Positions 35,156 through 43,071 of a DNA stretch of 50,812 nt are shown here, in pieces; position 1 is the stretch's first letter, and every line of letters begins with the position of its first letter. Source of the DNA: Thalassotalea_A litorea (GTDB lineage: Bacteria; Pseudomonadota; Gammaproteobacteria; Enterobacterales; Alteromonadaceae); NCBI RefSeq assembly GCF_043642205.1, contig NZ_JBHZSG010000022.1:1-50812 (forward strand), read 5' to 3'. The notes beneath the pieces were generated by a model. It saw only the letters and a list, made by a program, of their open reading frames with translations, did no database searches and was not told the DNA's origin. Both the position numbers and the translations under genes were made by a program.

Positions 35156-35427
35156 ACCAATCACATTAAGTTTGTGCACAACTCAGAGTTAGGGCCGAGG
35201 TTCAGTTACAACAAAGATTTCATTGATATAGTCATTCTATATTAATGAAATATAGGGCCGTAAATGGGCCTTAAGGTAAACTCCCTACGGGTGAGTTTTA
35301 AAGGCGTTTGAACTACGTTACTGATTTTGGCTCATTTTAAGAGCGGAATAACCATTCTCTGCAATCAAAGCCTTGTCTAAAAGCCTTTAAATTCTCACTG
35401 AGTGAGCAATAATTTAATGTGATTGGT
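35156..35427 (-). repeat. Dispersed repeat (MITE-like), copy 3, long form
   Basis: 272 bases bounded by ACCAATCACATTAA and TTAATGTGATTGGT, an inverted pair. The order is reversed relative to copies 1 and 2. Bases of about 35296-35401 have no counterpart in copy 2 and may be the part lost from the short form. The stretch before it (35017-35155) holds nothing I can identify. Confidence 0.88.
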
Positions 35428-35603
35428 ATAGGTTGTTAGAAGGAGGAGGCAAGCGGTGATCCTGCTGGTGTTTTTGATTGCGGATTAATAGGGCATTTAA
35501 CCAGCGCATAAATTTACAAAGAAAAAAGTTGAAGCGGTAATGGGGGAGGTTGCCTGGAAGCCGACTGCGTTGGCTGTCTTGTTCGTGAGTTGTTTAGGGT
35601 GGA

Positions 35604-35820
35604 TGTCTAGTTAACGTGTCTTTGATTAGGGAGGGTGTCTAGTTAAGGAGTCTAGTAAACGTGACCTGAAAGGGGATTTTTTTAAGGACACCGGGGGATT
35701 ATGTTCATCCATTATTTTGATTAATCATAGGCAACCTGGTCGGTGATATTTTGCTGTAACTAATTCCTTACAGCGTGCGGCCAGCCCCATATAATGCTGG
35801 CGACGTAGTGGTGTCTAGTT
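35604..35820 (+). repeat. Cluster of TGTCTAGTTAA repeats
   Basis: TGTCTAGTTAA occurs at 35604-35614 and 35636-35646. GTCTAGTAAACGTG at 35650-35663 echoes GTCTAGTTAACGTG at 35605-35618, and TGTCTAGTTGA lies at 35812. A related inverted form (TTAAGGACACC) is near 35683. The 510-base stretch between copy 3 and hppD (35428-35937) has no gene. These may be remnants of REP-type elements or binding sites; I cannot decide from the sequence. Confidence 0.6.
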
Positions 35821-35937
35821 GATCAATTTGCTTGTAAAAATTGATTTACGATCCGCCCTCCTCTGCTGCCGTAGCGGCCTTTTTCCCAGACATGATTCGA
35901 TTAATAATCAAGGTATCGCTTATTTTCGAGAAGAATT

Positions 35938-36990
35938 ATGACAGACGTAAAAAACCCTATTGGTTTATGTGGTATCGAATTCACAGAATACGCCACACCA
36001 GATACAGACTTTATGGATAAAGTTTTTGAAGAATTTGGATTTTCAAAAGTACGCAAATTTAAAGGTAAAGATATCGTTTATTACAATCAGAACGATATTC
36101 ATTTTTTAGTGAACAATGAGCGTAATGGGTTCTCTAGCGAATTTGCGAAATCTCATGGTCCGGCAATTTGTTCAATGGGCTGGCGAGTAAAAGACGCGCA
36201 GTTTGCGTTTGAAGAAGCTGTGCGACGCGGCGCGAAACCAGCTACACAAGCAACCAACAAAGATTTACCGTATCCCGCCATTTATGGTATCGGCGATAGC
36301 TTGATCTACTTTATCGATGTCTGGGGTGATAAAGGCACTATTTATCAAAATGATTTTGAATTACTGCCAGAAAATCAAAGAAAAATGGTCGAAGACAAGG
36401 GGTTTCTTGCTATCGATCACTTAACCAACAATGTGTATCAGGGCACGATGGAGAAGTGGGCAAATTTCTATAAAGACGTGTTCGGCTTCCAGGAAGTACG
36501 CTACTTTGACATTAAAGGGCAAAAAACGGCATTGGTCTCTTATGCGTTGCAATCACCTTGCGGCAACTTCAGCATTCCGATTAATGAAGGTAAAGGTTCG
36601 AAAAACAATCAAATTGACGAATATTTAGATGAATACAATGGCCCTGGCGTTCAACATCTGGCATTTATTACTAAAGATCTGGTCGGTTCATTGGATAAAC
36701 TAGGTCGCGATAATATCGATACCTTGAATATTCTTCCTTCGTATTATGATGATGTTTTCGATCGAATTCCTTGGATCAAAGAAGATAAGAAGCGTGTTCA
36801 AGAACATCAAATTCTGGTGGATAGTCAAAAAGAAAATACCTACTTATTGCAGATTTTCACTAAAAACATCTTCGGTCCAATCTTTATTGAGATGATCCAA
36901 CGTGAAGGTGATTTTGGCTTTGGCGAAGGTAACTTTCAGGCCTTATTTGAATCCATTGAGCTAAACCAAATGGAGCGTGGTACGCTTTAA
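35938..36990 (+). CDS. hppD: 4-hydroxyphenylpyruvate dioxygenase
   Basis: A 350-residue Fe(II) dioxygenase that converts 4-hydroxyphenylpyruvate to homogentisate in tyrosine breakdown and is the entry point for pyomelanin. Two vicinal-oxygen-chelate domains are present. The iron ligands are His161 (AIDHLTNN), His240 (GPGVQHLAF) and Glu318 (IFIEMIQREG), almost the same numbering as the Pseudomonas enzyme. GAGAAG precedes the ATG. No homogentisate dioxygenase or other tyrosine-pathway gene is adjacent in this window. A strong terminator follows. Confidence 0.97.
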   Translation: MTDVKNPIGLCGIEFTEYATPDTDFMDKVFEEFGFSKVRKFKGKDIVYYNQNDIHFLVNNERNGFSSEFAKSHGPAICSMGWRVKDAQFAFEEAVRRGAKPATQATNKDLPYPAIYGIGDSLIYFIDVWGDKGTIYQNDFELLPENQRKMVEDKGFLAIDHLTNNVYQGTMEKWANFYKDVFGFQEVRYFDIKGQKTALVSYALQSPCGNFSIPINEGKGSKNNQIDEYLDEYNGPGVQHLAFITKDLVGSLDKLGRDNIDTLNILPSYYDDVFDRIPWIKEDKKRVQEHQILVDSQKENTYLLQIFTKNIFGPIFIEMIQREGDFGFGEGNFQALFESIELNQMERGTL

Positions 36991-37040
36991 CTCTAAGCAG
37001 CTTATGGGTTAACGCCCTAAAACGTGTTCCCAACCAAAAA

Positions 37041-37072
37041 GCACCAAAGATTGTAGTCTTGGTGCTTTTTTC
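37041..37072 (+). terminator. Intrinsic terminator after hppD
   Basis: GCACCAAAGA (37041-37050) pairs with TCTTGGTGC (37057-37065) with one bulged base, followed by TTTTTTCTT and preceded by AAAAA. The remaining gap to the next gene contains an 8-bp inverted repeat CGAAGAAA / TTTCTTCG (37207-37246). Confidence 0.88.
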
Positions 37073-37283
37073 TTGTTTCAAAATGGCAATACATATTATT
37101 GTTTTGATTATTTTTGACCAGATTACGCCAACCCGAAAGCAATTTTGATAGCTTTATTTAACTCAAAAGCCATGCCAGACCCAATATCAGCTATACCTAA
37201 TTCAGGCGAAGAAACTCTTTAGCCTTTCGAGGTTTATCTTTCTTCGACGTTTTAATTCAAACAACGAATTTAGGTTGATGTCT

Positions 37284-38645
37284 ATGTTTTTACGTGGTTT
37301 TAAATCCATTACCCAGATAGCTCTGGTCACTTCATTTTTAGCATTTTCCGCCTCGGTTTTTTCTTTCGAGGAAGAACCATTACCGCAGACCTTAATTAAA
37401 AACGTCAAGGTTTGGGATGGTACTTCTAAAAAGTTAAGTAGTCCTCAGGATGTATTAATAGAAGGCGAATTGATTAAATCGATTGGCAAAGACCTTAATG
37501 CAAATAATGATGCTACGGTAATCGATGGCAATGAAATGACCATGATCCCCGGATTAATTGATATGCATTCACATTTTTGTATTCAGGAAGGGATGCTTAC
37601 TGGGCGTGATGATTACGACCAAATGACCATGGGCGCAAGGGCCTATGTATCCATGATGCAGTATCTCGATCAAGGTTTTACCACGGCGAGAAGTGCAGGT
37701 TGCAACGATTTAGGCATTGCTAAGGCAATCAACAATGGCTTGTTAAAGGGCCCGAGAATTTTTCCCTCTGGCGGCTTTTTAAGTCAAACCGGTGGCCATG
37801 CTGATACCGGCAGTTTTAATGATCAACCGGGTGCCATGGATGATTTAGAACGACATGGATTTGGTTATATCGTTGATGGTAAAACCGAGGTTCGCCGTGC
37901 CGCTCGGCAGAATTTTCGAGCCGGAGCCACGCAGATAAAACTGATGGCGGGTGGCGGTGTGGCCAGTGAATTCGACCCAATCCACGCTACGCAATTCTCT
38001 GTAGAAGAGTTCGAAGCGGCGGTTGAAGTTGCCAGAGATTATGGTTCATATGTCTTGGTTCATGCCTATCACGATCGTAGTGTAAACCGGGCTATTGATG
38101 CCGGTGTCAAAGTAATTGAACATAACTTTTTGGTTTCCGAAGAAACCATTGAGCGTATGGCCGATGAAGGTGTTGCCTTATCGGCTCAAGCGGTAATGTC
38201 GTTAGAAGCATTTGGCGATCCGGAATCCATCACCTTTTTTAATCCAGATCAAAAGGTCAAAGCTGCGGCGGTTAATAAAGGCGCTACGCAAATGTTTAAA
38301 TGGGCATTGGAACATGATGTGTTAATTGTAACCGGTGGCGATATGTTCGGTCCGGCTTATAACACTCGTCAGGCAGATAATATGGTTTGGATGCAAAAGG
38401 TCGGCGCTACGCCTTATCAAATTATGAAAATGGGAACTTCGGATGCCGCTGAAGTTCTTAGTTGGTCTGGAGACATGAACCCCTATAAATATGGTGATTT
38501 AGGGGTGATAAAAGAGGGCGCTTATGCCGATTTGGTACTGGTTGATGGCAATCCGCTAGAACAACTGGAAGTGTTAAATGAGTACCAAACCAAATTTAAG
38601 TTAATTATGAAAAATGGTGACATTCATAAAAATATCATTGACTAA
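37284..38645 (+). CDS. Exported amidohydrolase-superfamily metalloenzyme
   Basis: A 453-residue protein with a signal peptide (about 1-28), so probably periplasmic. It has a complete set of ligands for a binuclear metal centre: His95 and His97 (DMHSHF), Lys219 (QIKLMAGGG, probably carboxylated), His260, His280 and Asp353 (VTGGD). This is the arrangement of prolidase-like amidohydrolases, some of which cleave dipeptides with C-terminal Arg or Lys; the substrate here is unknown. ATGs at 37278 and 37284 are both possible starts. It stands alone, ended by a terminator shared with the convergent carbonic anhydrase. Confidence 0.88.
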   Translation: MFLRGFKSITQIALVTSFLAFSASVFSFEEEPLPQTLIKNVKVWDGTSKKLSSPQDVLIEGELIKSIGKDLNANNDATVIDGNEMTMIPGLIDMHSHFCIQEGMLTGRDDYDQMTMGARAYVSMMQYLDQGFTTARSAGCNDLGIAKAINNGLLKGPRIFPSGGFLSQTGGHADTGSFNDQPGAMDDLERHGFGYIVDGKTEVRRAARQNFRAGATQIKLMAGGGVASEFDPIHATQFSVEEFEAAVEVARDYGSYVLVHAYHDRSVNRAIDAGVKVIEHNFLVSEETIERMADEGVALSAQAVMSLEAFGDPESITFFNPDQKVKAAAVNKGATQMFKWALEHDVLIVTGGDMFGPAYNTRQADNMVWMQKVGATPYQIMKMGTSDAAEVLSWSGDMNPYKYGDLGVIKEGAYADLVLVDGNPLEQLEVLNEYQTKFKLIMKNGDIHKNIID

Positions 38646-38675
38646 ATTAGCCACCATTGCCCGATAAAAATGAAA

Positions 38676-38706
38676 AAAAAGTTCAGCGATCTAGCTGAAC
38701 TTTTTG
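38676..38706. terminator. Bidirectional terminator between convergent genes
   Basis: GTTCAGC (38681-38687) and GCTGAAC (38694-38700) with a 6-base loop, flanked by AAAAAAAA on the left and TTTTT on the right. It should serve both the amidohydrolase and, on the other strand, the carbonic anhydrase. Confidence 0.9.
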
Positions 38707-38772
38707 GTTATAGGCGCTTACTCAATACAATACATGGGTGCAATATGCCTAAACATGCAATATTTAGGGCGG

Positions 38773-39369
38773 TTAGCTACCGCTTACACTCACCTCAAGG
38801 TTTTTCAAAATACCATTGTGAATATCATAGATAAAACCGTGTACTGTAACCGGTTGACCGTCATTCCAGGCATTTTGAACCATAGTCGTATTGGCGACGT
38901 TTTTCACCTGTTCAATGACGTTGAGCTCACATAACCGGTTGAATCTTTCCTGCTCAGATAAGCTTTCTAATTCCTCTTGATTAAAACGCTGTACATCTTT
39001 GATATGACGTAACCAATTATCGATAAGGCCATGCTGAGCATCAGTCATTGATGCCGCAACTCCGCCACAGCCATAATGGCCGCATACAAAAATATGTTTT
39101 ACTTTTAACACTTCAACGGCATATTGAATAACCGATAAGCAGTTCAAATCGGTATGCACAACAACATTAGCAATATTGCGATGAACAAAAATTTCACCGG
39201 GCAATAAACCTAACAACTGATTGGCTGGCACGCGCGAGTCCGAGCATCCTATCCATAAATATTCGGGCGTTTGCTGTTGAGAAAGCTGGTCAAAAAACTC
39301 CGGTTGTTCGTTGGTGATTTTTTCGGCCCATTGCTTATTTTGCTCAAATAGATGATTGATATCGTTCAT
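38773..39369 (-). CDS. can: Beta-class carbonic anhydrase
   Basis: A 198-residue cytoplasmic zinc enzyme that interconverts CO2 and bicarbonate. The zinc ligands Cys42, Asp44 (CSDSRVP), His98 and Cys101 (CGHYGCGG) have exactly the numbering of E. coli Can. It is about 20 residues shorter than E. coli Can at the C terminus. It is a single-gene unit that converges on the amidohydrolase. Confidence 0.96.
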   Translation of the reverse strand: MNDINHLFEQNKQWAEKITNEQPEFFDQLSQQQTPEYLWIGCSDSRVPANQLLGLLPGEIFVHRNIANVVVHTDLNCLSVIQYAVEVLKVKHIFVCGHYGCGGVAASMTDAQHGLIDNWLRHIKDVQRFNQEELESLSEQERFNRLCELNVIEQVKNVANTTMVQNAWNDGQPVTVHGFIYDIHNGILKNLEVSVSGS

Positions 39370-39546
39370 GTGAATTCTCAGAGTCGGGTTTATTTTCGCT
39401 ATTGTAGGAAAAACTCAGATCTAAGGGAAGTGAATAACTAATGGTCTAATCAGTTAATTTTTGTTTAATTGCTTATGTTTATGTTAGGCAAAACCCCGAT
39501 CATTGATTAAAATTGAGTTACGAAAATTTAGTTGTGGAGAGTTGTA

Positions 39547-39825
39547 ATGGCAACAGCTAGTGCCAGGCACATATTGGTGGAAGATAAATTTCTGGCGGAT
39601 AAGTTGAAAAAACGTCTGGAACAAGGGGAAGATTTCGGTCAGCTTGCGAAAAAATATTCTACTTGTCCTTCAGGTAAGCGCGGTGGCGATTTAGGCGAAT
39701 TTCGCAAGGGACAAATGGTTAAAGCATTTGATGATGTCGTATTTAAAAAGGAAGTCTTAAAAATTCACGGCCCGGTAAGAACCCAGTTTGGTTTTCATTT
39801 AATTCAGACTATTTATCGTAATTAA
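39547..39825 (+). CDS. ppiC: Parvulin-type peptidyl-prolyl isomerase
   Basis: A 92-residue stand-alone parvulin domain without a signal peptide, so cytoplasmic. It has ARHILVEDK, CPSGKRGGDLGEFRKGQMVKAFD and TQFGFHLIQTIYRN, close to E. coli PpiC (93 residues) throughout. The ATG at 39547 is chosen because GGAG lies 8 bases upstream; the frame extends to a TTG that adds five unlikely residues. Confidence 0.96.
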   Translation: MATASARHILVEDKFLADKLKKRLEQGEDFGQLAKKYSTCPSGKRGGDLGEFRKGQMVKAFDDVVFKKEVLKIHGPVRTQFGFHLIQTIYRN

Positions 39826-39913
39826 CGCGGCAACAGGCTGCCCGCGCGCGGCTACATATTGAATTGTTACACGCTAATCGTCAAATCAGAGCATGAGAAT
39901 ACACTCAAAGTAG

Positions 39914-39945
39914 CAGGTGTCTTGTTATCAGCGACAAAACACCTG
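39914..39945 (+). repeat. Long imperfect hairpin after ppiC
   Basis: CAGGTGT (39914-39920) pairs with ACACCTG (39939-39945), and inside it TTGT pairs with ACAA. No T-run follows. It lies between the convergent ppiC and the YeaQ/YmgE-type gene and may be an mRNA 3' structure. Confidence 0.5.
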
Positions 39946-40006
39946 ATTGACTACCAGGCTTGTTATAAAATAAAAGCACAGGTTACAAAAGGACTGTAGT
40001 GTCTGG

Positions 40007-40255
40007 CTAGCCTTTGACTAGTTTGACAATGAATAACAGTATTGCAGCACCTACAGTGGCGGTAATAATTGAACCAAGAATACCGCCAGCGGAAATACCC
40101 AGTAAACCGAATACATACCCACCAATCACGGCACCAATAATACCGACGATGATATTGCCGATAATTCCGAAACCACCGCCCTTCATTAGCAAGCCCGCGA
40201 GCCAGCCCGCAACACCACCAATAATGAGAAATATAATTAAGCTTTGTGTTTCCAT
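40007..40255 (-). CDS. GlsB/YeaQ/YmgE-family stress membrane protein
   Basis: An 82-residue protein with three glycine-rich transmembrane helices (IGGVAGWLAGLLMKGGG, GNIIVGIIGAVIGGYVFGLLG and the C-terminal IITATVGAAILLFIVKLVKG). This is the pattern of the small PF04226 family, usually induced by general stress. TAATCC precedes the start and AGAGAGGT lies 3-10 bases upstream, a good ribosome-binding site. Molecular role unknown. Confidence 0.9.
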   Translation of the reverse strand: METQSLIIFLIIGGVAGWLAGLLMKGGGFGIIGNIIVGIIGAVIGGYVFGLLGISAGGILGSIITATVGAAILLFIVKLVKG

Positions 40256-40645
40256 GGATTACCTCTCTTCACCCAAACTGGAGAACAAACTATGTCTTTC
40301 ATTTCTTGTTCAAGATCCGGAATTTTTAGCCAATCAAGCACGAAGAGTCAGACATAAGGTTGATTTAAGGATAGCTGAAAAAACAAAGAACTATGATGTT
40401 TGGCCATGATTCAATGGAATGGATGCGATAGGCTTAGCTTCAAAAATGCATGGTTGGCAGCATAACGTCGGGGCCAATGAAAGCTACTTGTTAAACGACA
40501 ATAGAGCCGGCAATTGTTCGCTATAGGTTAGCAAACGGCAAGGTTTTGTGTAAAACAAACTGCTCACTGGTTAATGAAACACTCCTGCCTGGCATCTAAA
40601 TTTGGCCGTTAATTACCAACAACACTATTTACATACGCCAGATTA
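40256..40645. other. 390-base gap without a recognised gene
   Basis: I see no convincing gene here on either strand. A plus-strand frame of 21 codons from ATG 40292 has no ribosome-binding site. The plus-strand frame running through 40014-40409 is antisense to the YeaQ/YmgE-type gene. Confidence 0.6.
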
Positions 40646-40822
40646 CTACTCGTTATCTCGTTCAGCTTGCTCTTGTTTATCTAACGCTTTATTACGCTGC
40701 GCAATACGCTGTTTTTGCTCTTCTGTGAGGTTGAATTTACGGGCAGATTTATAGATAAAATACACCCCACCAATAATAAACCCTAGTACGGCGAAGATGA
40801 TCGCTACGGTGGTGATGTTCAT
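40646..40822 (-). CDS. 58-residue single-span membrane protein (DUF2897-like?)
   Basis: A small gene read on the minus strand: ATG at 40822, TAG at 40646-40648. GGAG lies 5 bases upstream of the ATG, a strong ribosome-binding site. The product has one transmembrane helix (about 5-24, VAIIFAVLGFIIGGVYFIY) and a charged cytoplasmic tail rich in Lys, Gln and Glu (EEQKQRIAQRNKALDKQEQ). It resembles the small DUF2897-type membrane proteins of marine gammaproteobacteria, but that assignment is tentative. It lies 121 bases downstream of trpA on the same strand and could be the tail of the trp transcript or independent. Confidence 0.65.
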   Translation of the reverse strand: MNITTVAIIFAVLGFIIGGVYFIYKSARKFNLTEEQKQRIAQRNKALDKQEQAERDNE

Positions 40823-40943
40823 TTATGCTCCGTTGTGTCTGTTTGCTAAGCGATAACCGGTCAGGAAAAAATCTGCTGTCCGGGTATCGCAATGCAGTTT
40901 CTCTAATTAGCGTACTCATCATACGATGAATAAAGCGAGACGG

Positions 40944-41762
40944 TTATTGTATCGTCGCTTGTTTTAAACGTTGCACGAATTGAGTCAGCTTTGCCAACAT
41001 AGTATCAGGTTGGTGCAGGTTTTCCTCAATGATTTTAACTGTAGCACTGCCGCTAATGGCGCCTTTTGCGCCGCTGGCCAGCGCATCTTTGACGTGCTCA
41101 GCGGTTGAGATGCCAAACCCTAACACAGGCGCTGGCGCGCCGTACTTGGCGAGCCGACTCAATAGTTGATCCGACGGCATCGCCGCCGCAACTTCTGTAC
41201 CGGTTACACCGGCACGGCTCAAGACATAGGTGTAGCCAGTGCTCAATTCGGCAACCTGCTGTAATGTTTTTTCATCGGCATTAGGCGGTGCGATGAAAAT
41301 TTGCGCAATGCCATGTTGTTGTGCGGCCTCAACAAAAGGGGCGCTTTCGCGAATCGGTACATCGGCAAGCAATACAGAATCAACACCAATTTGCGCCAGT
41401 TTTTGATAAAACGCATCCAATCCGTAAGCAAATACCAGGTTGGCGTACAATAATAAGCCTATTGGCGTATGCGGGCTGTATTCTCTGACCTCGCTAAGGA
41501 TCTCAAAACACGTTTCAGTATTGATGTTGGCACCCAAGGCACGGTTGCCTGCCATTTGAATGGTTAATCCGTCAGCACTCGGATCTGAGAAAGGGATCCC
41601 AAGCTCCAATGCATCGGCACCGGCATCAACCAAGGTTTTGATAATTGCCAGGGATTGTTGCCGATTTGGATCGCCTATGGTTACAAAAGGGATAAAGGCG
41701 CCTTCGTTGCGCTGCGCTAATTGTGCAAAGCACTGATTGTATCTAGACCCTGCCTGGTTCAT
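40944..41762 (-). CDS. trpA: Tryptophan synthase alpha chain
   Basis: A 272-residue TIM-barrel enzyme that splits indole-3-glycerol phosphate into indole and glyceraldehyde 3-phosphate; indole is tunnelled to TrpB. Catalytic Glu53 and Asp64 lie in ALELGIPFSDPSADG. It is the last trp gene and overlaps trpB by four bases (ATGA). No clear terminator follows. Confidence 0.97.
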   Translation of the reverse strand: MNQAGSRYNQCFAQLAQRNEGAFIPFVTIGDPNRQQSLAIIKTLVDAGADALELGIPFSDPSADGLTIQMAGNRALGANINTETCFEILSEVREYSPHTPIGLLLYANLVFAYGLDAFYQKLAQIGVDSVLLADVPIRESAPFVEAAQQHGIAQIFIAPPNADEKTLQQVAELSTGYTYVLSRAGVTGTEVAAAMPSDQLLSRLAKYGAPAPVLGFGISTAEHVKDALASGAKGAISGSATVKIIEENLHQPDTMLAKLTQFVQRLKQATIQ

Positions 41763-42973
41763 GAATGGTTCTCCCGGTAGTTATCGCCTTGTAATATGTC
41801 ATAAACGTGCTGTAAATCTTTGTCGCCGCGACCGGATAGATTCACCAATATCACGGTTTCTTCAGTGGCGCTGTCAGCAATTTTCAAAGCTTGCGCCAGG
41901 GCGTGGGAAGATTCCAGCGCCGGGATAATCCCTTCTTTTTGCGCTAATAGTTGAAACGCCGCTAATGCTTCATCATCGTTAATCGGCACATATTCAGCTC
42001 GCCCCGTTTCTTTTAAAAATGCATGTTGCGGGCCAACTCCTGGGTAATCGAGACCTGCAGATACCGAATAGGACTCTTCGATTTGTCCGAATTTATCCTG
42101 CATAATGTAGGTGTATGCACCATGCAACATGCCTTTGGTGCCCGCAACTAAGGTGGCGCCATGGCTGTCGGTTTCCACGCCTTTACCACCGGCTTCAACC
42201 CCAACCAGTTTTACCCCTTGTTCTTCGATAAAGTCGGTAAACATGCCAATGGCGTTAGAGCCACCACCAACACAGGCAACAACAACATCAGGTAGACGAC
42301 CCTGTTCGGCAAGAACCTGTTGTTTGGCTTCAATGCCGATCATTTTCTGAAACTCCCGGACGATGGTCGGGAACGGGTGTGGACCGGCGGCCGTACCGAG
42401 CAGATAGTGTGCTTTATCGTAATTTGCCGACCAATCACGCAGAGCTTCATTGACCGCGTCTTTTAAGGTTCCACTGCCTGCGGTCACAGGAATAACTTCC
42501 GCCCCCATAAGTTTCATCCGAAACACATTGGGTTGTTGACGTTCACAATCCACTTTCCCCATGTAAACCCGGCATTTCAAACCCAGCAGTGCACAGGCTA
42601 GGGCAGTGGCAACACCGTGCTGTCCGGCGCCAGTTTCTGCGATGATTTCAGTTTTCCCCATACGTTTTGCAAGCAGAGCCTGACCCAGCACCTGATTGGT
42701 TTTGTGGGCTCCACCGTGCAATAGATCTTCGCGTTTCAAATATATCTTAGCTAAGGGATTTGCCACTAAATTCCGGCATAATGTCAGAGGAGTTGGACGA
42801 CCCGCATAACTGTGCAGCAGTTTTTCGAATTCTTGTTTAAATTCTTCGTCTGTCTGTGAATCTTTAAATGCCTGGTCCAGCTGCTCAAGCGCTGGCACCA
42901 GTAACTCACTGACGTACATGCCACCAAACTGGCCAAAATACGCGTCATTGTATTGTGTTTCTGTTTTATTCAT
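41759..42973 (-). CDS. trpB: Tryptophan synthase beta chain
   Basis: A 404-residue PLP enzyme that joins indole and serine to form tryptophan. The PLP lysine is Lys91 (GGAHKTNQ), and GGGSNAIGMF binds the cofactor phosphate. The open frame extends 11 codons upstream to a TTG, but the ATG at 42973, with GCAGG close upstream, gives the normal family start (MNKTETQYNDAYFGQFGG). It overlaps trpA by four bases and lies 98 bases after trpCF. Confidence 0.97.
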   Translation of the reverse strand: MNKTETQYNDAYFGQFGGMYVSELLVPALEQLDQAFKDSQTDEEFKQEFEKLLHSYAGRPTPLTLCRNLVANPLAKIYLKREDLLHGGAHKTNQVLGQALLAKRMGKTEIIAETGAGQHGVATALACALLGLKCRVYMGKVDCERQQPNVFRMKLMGAEVIPVTAGSGTLKDAVNEALRDWSANYDKAHYLLGTAAGPHPFPTIVREFQKMIGIEAKQQVLAEQGRLPDVVVACVGGGSNAIGMFTDFIEEQGVKLVGVEAGGKGVETDSHGATLVAGTKGMLHGAYTYIMQDKFGQIEESYSVSAGLDYPGVGPQHAFLKETGRAEYVPINDDEALAAFQLLAQKEGIIPALESSHALAQALKIADSATEETVILVNLSGRGDKDLQHVYDILQGDNYRENHS

Positions 42974-43071
42974 GGACCTGCCTTTTTTGTCCGTATTAAA
43001 TTCCAATTACCTAATTTTGCTTATGCGGCTCTAAAGCGTTTCTAATGCGTCTCTAGAACGTCGCTAATCTG

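Noticed and set aside
32734..35427. Composite transposon carrying deaD
   Set aside because: No transposase and no convincing target duplication. deaD is a core gene, so flanking repeats are better read as independent insertions.
40014..40409. 131-codon plus-strand frame
   Set aside because: Mostly antisense to the YeaQ/YmgE-type gene; the Pro/Ile-rich product is the complement of the Gly-rich helices.
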